Part shown: in pieces, positions 35,153 through 44,093 of the stretch | How positions within the stretch are numbered: the first letter of the stretch is position 1 | Layout of the letters: the number at the start of each line of letters is the position of its first letter | NCBI RefSeq assembly: GCF_000213175.1 | Contig: NW_009799179.1 | Coordinates: forward strand, 1,313,713-1,377,712 | Direction: 5' to 3' | DNA length: 64,000 nt | Origin: Neurospora tetrasperma FGSC 2508 | Lineage: Eukaryota > Ascomycota > Sordariomycetes > Sordariales > Sordariaceae | The notes under the pieces: generated by a model | What the model was told of the DNA's origin: nothing | The model's input: only the letters and a program-made list of their open reading frames with translations | Database searches by the model: none | Program-made: the position numbers and the translations under genes

Positions 35153-37507
35153 ATGGTCAAAAACGTCAAACAAACGAAAAAGTTCGAAAAGAAGCACCTA
35201 AAGGGTGTTCTAGAACGCAGAAAGGTCGTCCAGAAGATCAAGCAAAAAGAGCAGATCAAGCAGAAGAAGCAGGCCAAGAAGTCCCAAGATGACGCCTTCA
35301 TCAAGGGCCCCGATGGCGGCAAGAAGCCTGTCCACGTCAAGAAGAACCTCGGTACTGCCGCCGCCGGCGAAATGACCGTCGACGACTTCTTCCAGGGCGG
35401 CTTCGAGATTCTCGACAAGAAGACCAAGGATGCCTCTGGCAAATTGGGCAAGAGGAAACGCGACCAAGAAGAGTCCGACGCCGAGGAGGAGCCATCAGCA
35501 GACGAGGGCAGCGATGTCGACTTCTCCGACGACGATATTTCCCACGACGAGGTTAGCGACGACGACGAGGAGGATGACGAGGTCGTAGACGGTGCCGCCC
35601 CTACCGGCATGACCAAGGAAGCCATGGCCTCCCTCGCCGAAAAGGATCCCGAATTCTACAAGTTCTTGAAGGAGAACGACCCAGAGGCCCTTGAGTTCGA
35701 CGAAAACGCAGACTTTTCCGAGATTGACGAGCTCAGCGGGAGCGAGGGCGAGGGCGAGGAGCCCAAGAAGAAGAAGCAAAAGAAGGACACCAAGGCTGCC
35801 GACGAGGAGAACGGCTTCGAACTCACCCAGAAAATGATCGCCAAGTGGAAGGCACAGATCGAGGAAACAAAGTCACTTAGAGCCGCTCGCCAGGTAGTAA
35901 TAGCCTTCCGTTGCGCCGCCCACCTGAACGAGGACGACGACGAAAAGCCCCAACGATACACCATCAACAACCCAGATGCCTTCAACGACATCTTGGTTCT
36001 GGCCCTTAAGCATATTCCCGAGGTGCTCGCACACCACGTACCTGTCAAGGAGTCCGCCTCCGGCAAGGCTTACGTCAACACCGATACCAAGAAGTTCAAG
36101 ATCCTTTCGCAGCTCGTCAAGAACTACGCCGCCTCCATCATCCACCTCCTCGGCACCCTTTCCGACGAGCCCACCCTTAAACTCACAATCTCCGCTCTTG
36201 AGCCTCTGCTCCCTTACCTCCTTTCCTTCAGAAAGCTTCTTAAGGTCTTGATCAAGACGGTCGTCGCTTTCTGGTCGCAGTCCGCCAGCACCGAAGCCAC
36301 CAGGATAACAGCTTTCCTGGTCGCCCGGCGCCTGATGGTCATCTCAGACAAGGGTGTGCGCGAGACGGTCCTCAAGGCCGTCTACCAGGGTCTTGTGCAG
36401 GGCTGCCGCCTGACTAACGTCAACACGGTGGCGGGCATCAACATCATGAAGAACTCGGCGGCCGAGCTCTGGGGTCTCGACCAGACCCTCGGCTACACCA
36501 CCGCCTTCGGCTTCATCCGCCAGCTGGCCATCCACCTTCGCAACTCCATCGTCCACAACAAGAACAACGCCTTCCGCAACGTCTACAACTGGCAGTACGT
36601 GCACTCGCTCGACTTCTGGTCATGCGTCCTCTCCGAGCATTGCTCCCCGCTCAAGGAGGCCGAAGCCGGCAAGGAGTCCCAGCTCAAGCTCCTTATCTAC
36701 CCCTTGGTACAAGTTACCCTCGGTGCCATGCGCCTCATCCCTACGGCTCTCTACTTCCCTCTGCGCTTCCAGCTCATCCGCTCGCTCCTGCGCCTCTCGC
36801 GTGCCACCGACACCTACATCCCCCTGGCCTCCGCCCTCCTCGAGGTTCTCAACTCCGCCGAGATGAAGAAGCCTCCCAAGTCGTCCACCCTCAAACCGCT
36901 CGACTTTGCCACCGCCTACAAGGCGCCCAAGTCCTACCTGCGCACGCGCGTCTACCAGGATGGCCTCGGCGAGCAAGTCGTCGAGTTGCTGTCCGAGTAC
37001 TTCGTCCTCTGGTCGCGCAACATCGCCTTCCCTGAGTTCTCCCTTCCCGTCGTTGTTGCCTTGAAGCGCTGGCTCAAGGACTCCCGCAAGAAGAGCACTG
37101 GCAACAACAACGGCAAGATCGGTACACAGCTGGCCCTCTTGGTGCAAAAGATCGAGTCCAACGCCAAGTTCATCGAGGACAAGCGCAACCGCGTCGACTT
37201 TGCGCCCAACGATCGCACACAGGTCGAGGCGTTCCTAAGGGACTTTGAGTGGGAGAAGACGCCGCTGGGTGCGTTTGTGGTGAGCCAGAGGAAGTTGAGG
37301 GCGGAGAAGAGGAAGATGATGGAGGAGGCGAGGAAGGAGGATGAGAAGAAGAGGAAGGAGGAGGAAGACGAGGAGAGGCTGGGGAAGCAGGCTGAGGATG
37401 AGGAGGATAGCGATGAGGAGGATCATGATGATCTTGCTGAGGAGGATGATGAGGAGGATGAGGAAGATGAAGAGGAGGATGAAGAGGAGGAGGAGGATGA
37501 CGAGTGA
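35153..37507 (+). CDS. noc2: Noc2, 60S pre-ribosome export/assembly factor
   Basis: An intronless gene of 784 aa starting MVKNVKQTKKFEKKHLKG at 35153; the frame is open further upstream but this Met begins the conserved part. A basic N-terminus is followed by an acidic segment and the Noc2 domain, with AIHLRNSIVHNKNNAFRNVY, WQYVHSLDFWSCVLSEHC and LRLSRATDTYIPLASAL. Noc2 pairs with Noc1/Mak21 in the nucleolus and with Noc3 in the nucleoplasm to mature and move pre-60S particles. The C-terminal 70 residues are a coiled basic stretch, then an almost pure Glu/Asp run coded by GAGGAT-type repeats (37340-37505). Confidence 0.93.
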   Translation: MVKNVKQTKKFEKKHLKGVLERRKVVQKIKQKEQIKQKKQAKKSQDDAFIKGPDGGKKPVHVKKNLGTAAAGEMTVDDFFQGGFEILDKKTKDASGKLGKRKRDQEESDAEEEPSADEGSDVDFSDDDISHDEVSDDDEEDDEVVDGAAPTGMTKEAMASLAEKDPEFYKFLKENDPEALEFDENADFSEIDELSGSEGEGEEPKKKKQKKDTKAADEENGFELTQKMIAKWKAQIEETKSLRAARQVVIAFRCAAHLNEDDDEKPQRYTINNPDAFNDILVLALKHIPEVLAHHVPVKESASGKAYVNTDTKKFKILSQLVKNYAASIIHLLGTLSDEPTLKLTISALEPLLPYLLSFRKLLKVLIKTVVAFWSQSASTEATRITAFLVARRLMVISDKGVRETVLKAVYQGLVQGCRLTNVNTVAGINIMKNSAAELWGLDQTLGYTTAFGFIRQLAIHLRNSIVHNKNNAFRNVYNWQYVHSLDFWSCVLSEHCSPLKEAEAGKESQLKLLIYPLVQVTLGAMRLIPTALYFPLRFQLIRSLLRLSRATDTYIPLASALLEVLNSAEMKKPPKSSTLKPLDFATAYKAPKSYLRTRVYQDGLGEQVVELLSEYFVLWSRNIAFPEFSLPVVVALKRWLKDSRKKSTGNNNGKIGTQLALLVQKIESNAKFIEDKRNRVDFAPNDRTQVEAFLRDFEWEKTPLGAFVVSQRKLRAEKRKMMEEARKEDEKKRKEEEDEERLGKQAEDEEDSDEEDHDDLAEEDDEEDEEDEEEDEEEEEDDE

Positions 37508-38440
37508 TTCCGTCCTGTTTAGAGAAAGAAGGAAGGAAAGTAAATGTTTGCCTTGTCTGGTGCGAAATATTATGGTATAGATAGACATGATACCTGCGGG
37601 TTTCTTTTTCGTTGTTTGTGGTTTTTTTGCACTGCGTCATCCATCGTATGAAAAAAGGGCGCCTTTGATAGTATCTAGTACCTAGGGAAATTGACGGAGT
37701 TATATGTGTTTGAGAATTGGTTATTTTTCCCTCATCTCTGTTGTTTCGCTCGCCCGCCCACCCCTAGCGTTTGTAGTACCTAAGTACCTTTACTTATGCT
37801 GCACAGTTTGGACTGAGCATCGACGACTTGGTATTCATGCATCTGTCTCATTACCTGGCTGGAAACGAATGGAAAGTGACATCCCAAGAAATAAAAGGTG
37901 TATTCTTGAAAACGGGAGGTATATTGTGGTGTTAGCTCAGTCCACGGTTGCAAGGAAGTTGGCGAAGAGCCAACGGTCAACATCAGTAAATCGATAGTCA
38001 AAACTCCAAACAGGTCTCGGTAGAGTCCCAACACATTAACTTGACAGCGAGGTTGTGATTATGCTCACCACTCTCGTGGCTGATCTGAATGTCACTTGAT
38101 ATCAAACGCTGTTTCAAAATGACAGTGGTATGATGCCGATGAGCTTTAGTTGAATACCATTACTAGGTATGTACTAATCTATGAAAGTGTGTACTAGTAT
38201 AGACCTGCCATCGTTCCTTCTATCTTTCTCTTCACTCCTTTTCGCCAATCCCTTTTCCCGCTGATCCTTTTTTTTTCCCCTCAATATAAATACATCACTC
38301 CCGGGCCAGGTTTCTCTACGACAAGGCGGGACCCTCCATCACTCAATCTAACTTGACTATTGAACGGTCGGACCCTTGGAAAAAACCACAAACATTGCTT
38401 TCAACCCACCCCACGCAAAGACGCTTCCTCTCCTTTCGTT
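37508..38440. other. Convergent 3' region of Noc2 and the DUF726 gene
   Basis: About 930 bp. TACCTA motifs occur at 37674-37685 and 37776-37792. No ORF is supported. Confidence 0.6.
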
Positions 38441-41239
38441 TTACCTCCTACCTCCATGCCCACTGTGACCACTGTGACCACTCCCCTCCTCCTCCATGGG
38501 AATCGGCTCCACAAACCCCAACTCCCCTTCGCTATCATCATTATCAACCATCTTAATTCCATATCGCCCAGTGTCATCATCACTACTATCATCCTCCCCA
38601 ATTCTATTCTTTACTGGCTCAGACTTGGACTGCACAGGTGGCGACGGCCTGCTACTGCTGACAAGGGGGATATTCCGCGGAATATCTTGCTTAATGGGGG
38701 CAGTGTTGCTGCGATGGATCGCTGGCACATCGCGGACGGTAGAGAAATCGGAACCGGTTGATGTGGTGGTGGATCGCCCGAGCGGTTTTTGTTGTTGGTC
38801 TGAAGGGAGGAGGAGGAGACGGGGGTTGGGCTGTGATGACTGGGAGCGGGTAGCGGCGGCCGCATTGGTAGTAGAGGTAGATTGTTGAGGAGAGAGTGAC
38901 AGAGATGCTAGATCGGAGAGCGCAAAGGATGTGGATGTTGAGGGTGGGCCAGAGAGGAACTGCCTGGAGAGATCGTCATCCACGGGTTTGGATGATGATG
39001 ATGGACTAGAATAGCCTAGAGGGTTGTTGCTGCTGGCTTGGAGTGACGAGGTAGGTTTGGCCATGGTAGTCCGTTGGGGTTGGGGTCTCGGTGGTAGCGG
39101 TGGCGTTTGTTCCTGTTGCTGCTCCATCGATGGCCTCGAGGAAGAGGCATATGGATCCATCACTGCGTACTTGGGCGGCGGATCATGATGCGACTGATGC
39201 TCGTCTTCCCCAAAGTCAACCAATCCGCCCTCCTGGTTGCCTTTTTTCGTGACAAGCGCGGGAAGCTTTCCTTGGGCCTCCATATCTGCCAGAATGATTT
39301 CTTCCTCTCTCGTGAGATCCTGCTCAGCTTCAATCTCGCCTCCAAATCCTTCCTTGATCTCAACACCACACTTCTCTAGAATTTTACCCAAGATGTCCGG
39401 ATAACGCATATGTCCCTTGACCGTGCCCGTCAAATCGAGATTCTCAACGCCCTCAATACTCTTGATCTCCTGCAGTCCCGCCACGCCCAATTGAATGGAA
39501 CTGGTCCGGTAAATAAAGCCCAGGAGATAATCATTACTCGAGCACACATTCCACAGCTTACCACTGACTACGCTCCTCATCGTCTCCCACGCATCCCTAT
39601 CGCTCGGCACCGGTGCACCAATGAGGATGACCTCATCAACAAGTCCGAATGCCCTCCGCTCCGCTAGCGTGCGCAAGCATGAGTAAATAACCCTTGCACC
39701 CAGAGAATACCCGATCAACGTCACCGGTCGTTCACCCTGCACTCTGTTAATTAGCGCATCCGCCAGAATCTTGCCCGCTTTCTCCGACCGATTCTTCGCC
39801 AGAGAGAAAGGGTTGTCCAGCGCAGATGCCATCGAAAGCAGCGAAATCGGCCATAAAGCTGACCACAACGTCGCCAGCACCGTGCGCTTCAGCAGCTCGA
39901 CCTTGACATATGTCCACGCCGCGCTCGTGACCATTGCCTTCATGGCATTGCCCAGATTCAGCATCGCCGCAACCTCATACCGCAGCGCAAACAGGTTCGA
40001 CGAGCTCGGGTCCAGCGCCAACCAGGGAGCAGTCAACGAAGAAAGTGACTCGGTTAACCATCCGTTGATACCAATCGTTAGCCTCAACCTCTCCTGGTTC
40101 GTACCTCCAGACAACGGCAGAAACGCAAAGTCCTCGACTTCGCGCGCATACTGATCCACTATCTCTCCTGTCATTTGTGCGCCCAGAGCACCGAAAAGCG
40201 TTCCCACCAGCGCACCGTTCATCCAAAACACTCCCAGGAAACTAGCCACGCCTCCCAAGCCGACACTACCCATCAACCCGCCAATAACCCCCGCCACGGC
40301 CGGTGCGGCAAGGCCGCCCGTGACACCGATGATGGCTGCTCCTGCAACGGAAGCCAGGCCAACTTTCCAGAATCGGCCCACTTGATTGGCTTTCTTCCGT
40401 TCTTCTGCCTCTTTGGCTGCTGACATTTGTTGTTCCCGTGCCTCCGGACTTGTCGAGGATTCGACCAGGCTGGTAGCTACCTCTGCTTCTTGGGAGTTCA
40501 GGAAAGAAAGCGGCAACTCCAAGGCGGAGCACAGATAAACCAAGAACGTCCTTGACTCTGCTGTATACTTGCCACTTGACAGCAACATCAACAAAAGGCA
40601 AACCACCACTTCCTCCCTATCCTCCTGACTTACAGCCGACAACCTCGTCGGAATCGCATGGTACCTGCTTTGCAAGGCCGCCACCTCCCTCTGTCGCTGC
40701 CTGAGAGCCTTGGCTTGGCCGTCCTCCACGGCTACCGGACCGAGTAAGTCGCCGAAATCAATCAAGTTCTCACCAGGCGCCGGGGACTCCAGTCTTTGTT
40801 TGGCCAGCCGATCGGAGCGCTGTCGCCGGGCGTCGATTTCTTGCGTAGAATCGGCGGGGCTGAGGAGGTCTTTGAGGGAATGTAGCAGCGAGGAGCGCCA
40901 GGTGTCGAAGTGGGATAGGGCGGCGGCGCGGAGGGGGCCGATTTTGTCACTGCCACTGAAATTGGAGTTGGAGCGCGGACCGGCGTTTGGTCGGCTGGGT
41001 AGAGGAGGGCCAGTTTGTCCGGTGTCGTCGTTATCCAAGTTGTTGAGGAGAGATGGACCTGAGGATCTGGATTGTTGCCGGGAGGTGCTGGTCTGGTTGG
41101 GGTTCTGATTGGGGTTTTTGAGAATGAGCTGGGATTGCATCCAATCTGTCGTTTCGACGACAAGTGTGTAGAGTGCCTTGCGCTTGGGGAGGTCGAGAAT
41201 CACTCGGACTTGGCGGGGTTCGCTGGCTAGGGGAGCCAT
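38441..41239 (-). CDS. DUF726/TMCO4-like membrane alpha/beta hydrolase
   Basis: A single-exon gene of 932 aa. The middle part is the DUF726 family (human TMCO4, yeast YFL034W/Mil1). A glycine/alanine-rich hydrophobic region with VGLASVAGAAIIGVTGG, APAVAGVIGGLMGSVG and FLGVFWMNGALVGTLFG forms several membrane segments at about 290-370. The nucleophile elbow GYSLGAR has Ser512 within an alpha/beta-hydrolase core (VTLIGYSLGARVIYS, VILIGAPVP), so lipase or esterase activity is plausible but no substrate is known. The last 270 residues are Ser/Pro-rich and disordered, ending in a His-Ser-Gly repeat. It lies downstream of MIC26/27 on the same strand with an 850-bp gap. Confidence 0.85.
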   Translation of the reverse strand: MAPLASEPRQVRVILDLPKRKALYTLVVETTDWMQSQLILKNPNQNPNQTSTSRQQSRSSGPSLLNNLDNDDTGQTGPPLPSRPNAGPRSNSNFSGSDKIGPLRAAALSHFDTWRSSLLHSLKDLLSPADSTQEIDARRQRSDRLAKQRLESPAPGENLIDFGDLLGPVAVEDGQAKALRQRQREVAALQSRYHAIPTRLSAVSQEDREEVVVCLLLMLLSSGKYTAESRTFLVYLCSALELPLSFLNSQEAEVATSLVESSTSPEAREQQMSAAKEAEERKKANQVGRFWKVGLASVAGAAIIGVTGGLAAPAVAGVIGGLMGSVGLGGVASFLGVFWMNGALVGTLFGALGAQMTGEIVDQYAREVEDFAFLPLSGGTNQERLRLTIGINGWLTESLSSLTAPWLALDPSSSNLFALRYEVAAMLNLGNAMKAMVTSAAWTYVKVELLKRTVLATLWSALWPISLLSMASALDNPFSLAKNRSEKAGKILADALINRVQGERPVTLIGYSLGARVIYSCLRTLAERRAFGLVDEVILIGAPVPSDRDAWETMRSVVSGKLWNVCSSNDYLLGFIYRTSSIQLGVAGLQEIKSIEGVENLDLTGTVKGHMRYPDILGKILEKCGVEIKEGFGGEIEAEQDLTREEEIILADMEAQGKLPALVTKKGNQEGGLVDFGEDEHQSHHDPPPKYAVMDPYASSSRPSMEQQQEQTPPLPPRPQPQRTTMAKPTSSLQASSNNPLGYSSPSSSSKPVDDDLSRQFLSGPPSTSTSFALSDLASLSLSPQQSTSTTNAAAATRSQSSQPNPRLLLLPSDQQQKPLGRSTTTSTGSDFSTVRDVPAIHRSNTAPIKQDIPRNIPLVSSSRPSPPVQSKSEPVKNRIGEDDSSDDDTGRYGIKMVDNDDSEGELGFVEPIPMEEEGSGHSGHSGHGGRR

Positions 41240-42086
41240 GATGATGGTGATGGTGATGGCGTATTGTGATGGTTATGGTGTAGTGTAACCACTTTGGTTG
41301 GGGAGTTGATGTGGTCGGTGAGTCGGCTGTTTACTTCATTTGTGTCGAGCTGAGTGAGATGGCCCGATGAAACGAAAAGAGAACAGAAAGACAGATTTTG
41401 AGAATCGGATAGCTGCTGATCGGGCGAAAGAGCGATGAATGAGGACTTTTTGACGAAGTTACGACCATAGGTATGTTATAACACCTTATCTTAGGCAGAC
41501 GAAATGGAGGTCGTTTGTATAGTTGCCGATTTGAGCCACTAGACACGGCTGATTCGGTTGTTGCAGGATTCTGGACCGGATAGAGATTGATTGTCTAGAA
41601 ACCGAAAGTAAGACTTTGATGAGCTTGTCGTAGGCCGGACCCTGAAAACTCTCTTGAGGTTGATTGTCGAGATGGTGATGAGATGATGAAGAGAAGACCC
41701 GAGTCAAAGTTATCCTTTAGCTGCTGACATGCAGGAGCTGCCTGATAATTTCCCAAAGCGGAACACGTGCCAAGCCTGTGAGACAGCCCCTGAGTGACGC
41801 TAACAAAACAAACATCAATGGTAGCAAAAAGTGAGCATGATGTGATATCGTACAATATACATGGCAGAGGAGCTCCCCTCGCGCCTGAAACTTAACACGA
41901 TCTCTATTTTCCGCTTTCACTTGGAATCGCCCAGCTATTCCTAACATGTGTACATATATACACACACACAAACACACAGGTCACAGCCCCACGTGCCTGT
42001 GCCCGCTCTTGATACTCTTTTTTTTCATAACCATCATCCACTTTCCCTAGTTCCGATTTCTCTATAAGTGACAATGCTGCGATGAT
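41240..42086. other. Intergenic, DUF726 promoter and MIC26/27 3' region
   Basis: About 850 bp between tandem minus-strand genes. It contains a CA/TA repeat stretch at 41950-41980. Short ORFs only. Confidence 0.6.
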
Positions 42087-43141
42087 TTATTTGCCCTTGC
42101 GAACCCATCCTTCAACCGTCTCCCTCACGCTGGTAACCGCCTCATCGACCTTGTGCTGCGCAATCTCGGCGTGCACCTTGGCCATGTAGATACCCTTCTC
42201 GATACCCTCGCGGGTCCTAATGTGCGCGTCCGCCACGGCGGGGAACTTTTGCTCGTACTTCCACACCAGCGAGCTGACGTTGTTCATGGTGACAGGGAGG
42301 ACGACCCAAGCGGCGCCGAGACCGAAGGCGAGAGGGGTAGCGCCGCGGAGGACAACGTTGCGGTTGCGCGCAACGATGCTACCGGCCATACCCGAGACGA
42401 GAACGTAGATGAGGCCTGGCATGAGGCGCTCGCCGCTCTCACGGGGAGGGGCAAGGCCGGCAACGGTGGAGGTGAAAGAGTGCTCGAGGTCAAAGGCGCG
42501 AGACATGCCGGCGTTGACGGCGTCCTCGGCGACGCAGGCTTGTTTGTAGAGGAACAGGCGGGCACGGCGGATCTGGGCGGCCAGACGGTCGGTAGGGGTA
42601 GGGCCGCGGGGGGTGTTGGTGCTGGCGAGCACGTCAATGAGGCTATCAGTGAAAGTCCTCTCGCCGGACCTGGTCGAAGACTTGGTGGTGACGGGAGCGT
42701 TTAGGGTGGCAGCGGCAGGAGAGCTGACGTCTTTTGTGGTCTCGGCGGAGGTGAAGGAAGGGGTGGAGGGCACAACATCGAAGTCATCGTCGTAGATGGG
42801 CTTTTTGGCCTGTTTCGGCAGAGACATGACGTGGGTTAGCGAGCGCGCATATGGAGGACGGCATCGGGCTGAACTTCAACGTACAGAGGCACGGCTCTCG
42901 GAGGCTTCGGCGAAGGCGACGGTGGGAACAAGGGCAAAGGAGCCGACGAGGGCGGCGGCGGTAGCCCGGGCGGCGCGCTGTTGTGATCAAAGTCAAGAAG
43001 TCAGTCAGCCTTCATCTGTATCCCATGTCCATGTTTACCTTATGACGCAGCACACGTGATGATGCAGAGAGACCTTGAAATCGCATAGAGGAATAAAAAG
43101 AGAGGTCGGCTCACCCGTTGGAAAGCAAGTCTGGCAGCCAT
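42087..43141 (-). CDS. mic26: MICOS subunit MIC26/MIC27 (apolipoprotein O family, 3 exons)
   Basis: Minus-strand exons 43115-43141, 42885-42977 and 42087-42809 join in phase 0 to give 280 aa. The first two small exons add MAARLAFQR and an Ala-rich Arg-containing stretch, a mitochondrial presequence with the hydrophobic TAAALVGSFALVPTVAFA; without them the protein would start at an internal Met in intron 2. The body has the KKPIYDDDFD motif, the ARLFLYKQACVAEDAVNAG helix and two membrane segments (PGLIYVLVSGMAGSIVA and GATPLAFGLGAAWVVLPVTM), as in MIC26/27. The protein belongs to the Mic10 side of MICOS at inner-membrane crista junctions and is linked to cardiolipin. Which paralogue name applies is uncertain. 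It is divergent from Oct1, another mitochondrial gene. Confidence 0.88.
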
Positions 43142-43200
43142 TGTCCAACCCAATTTGACCTAGGGAAGAAAGACGGCGTCGAGGGTGATGGAGTCGACGA

Positions 43201-43234
43201 GGGGGGAGGGAGGGAGGGAGGGGGGGGGGGGGGG
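43201..43234 (+). repeat. G-rich block with GGGA repeats and G14 run
   Basis: Thirty-one of 34 bases are G on the plus strand, in GGGAGGGA units followed by a long G run. It meets the four-run G-quadruplex pattern and lies 60-95 bp upstream of the MIC26/27 start, on that gene's template strand. Confidence 0.85.
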
Positions 43235-43606
43235 AAAGGTGGGTAGGTAGAGCTGGCGAAAAGAGCTTGGGATGAGGGCAGTTTGGAGGATAATCAATCA
43301 ATCGTCGGTCGGATTGTCCACTGCACGGGCAAGCCAGTCCAAGAGTCCATACAAAGTCCAGGCGCAAAAAGTCCAATTCGATTCAATTCAAGCTTGTCAG
43401 GGTTAGTTAGTACAGCTTGCGGAACCCGTATGTATTGTTACGGTAAAATCCGGGAACTCGGGACGTTTTGTTTCCTGCTTTTTCTGCCCCTGGTCGCTGC
43501 GGTCGCGGCTTGTGGGCGTGGTGGGGTGGGGTGGCTCCCGCAGCGGAGGGGACCAACTGGGGAGGATCGTCTCTTGGCGGGGTGAGGGGACCGTTACGTA
43601 GGTAGC

Positions 43607-43626
43607 GTAGAGGTATGTACCTCTAC
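43607..43626. promoter_or_regulatory. Perfect 9-bp inverted repeat with TG spacer
   Basis: The arms GTAGAGGTA and TACCTCTAC are perfect reverse complements, and a wider pair GGTAGC/GCTACC flanks them (43601-43643). It could be a dimeric factor site or a hairpin; function is unknown. Confidence 0.6.
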
Positions 43627-44093
43627 ACTACTACCGGCTACCTTTACAGCGGTACACTACAATACGGGCCGTTCGGTCAATTGGAGTATTGATGGAGACG
43701 GGAGTACGTACCGATAACCGCTGAAAGGGCACCTGGCGAGCTTCAGTTGCCTGACTTTTGACTTTTCTACCTATTTGGTTTTCTTTCCACACGCCAACGG
43801 GAACTTCGTTGGCATTGATTCAATCCCATCTCATCGTGCTTTTTCTGCTCTCTTGATTATCTTACCTGCTCTTTCATGTCACCAATTGTACCACCACCCC
43901 ATTCCGACCTTTAGATCTGCTCTAGCATTTACAACAAAACAATCGCGGCACATGCTCGCCTCATAGACGACACACTGGTAGTTGTGGTCACCCCGCCATC
44001 CACAACCCGATACCGACCTGACCCAGCGACGGTACATAATCTAGTAATCCTCCTCCTCGCCCAAGTTCCGAACCCAGTCGGCATCTCGACACC

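Larger units (their letters stand above)
43142..44093. other. Divergent promoter region of MIC26/27 and Oct1
   Basis: Some 950 bp. It holds a G-rich block at 43200-43234 and an inverted repeat at 43607-43626, each listed separately. No ORF is supported. Confidence 0.6.
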
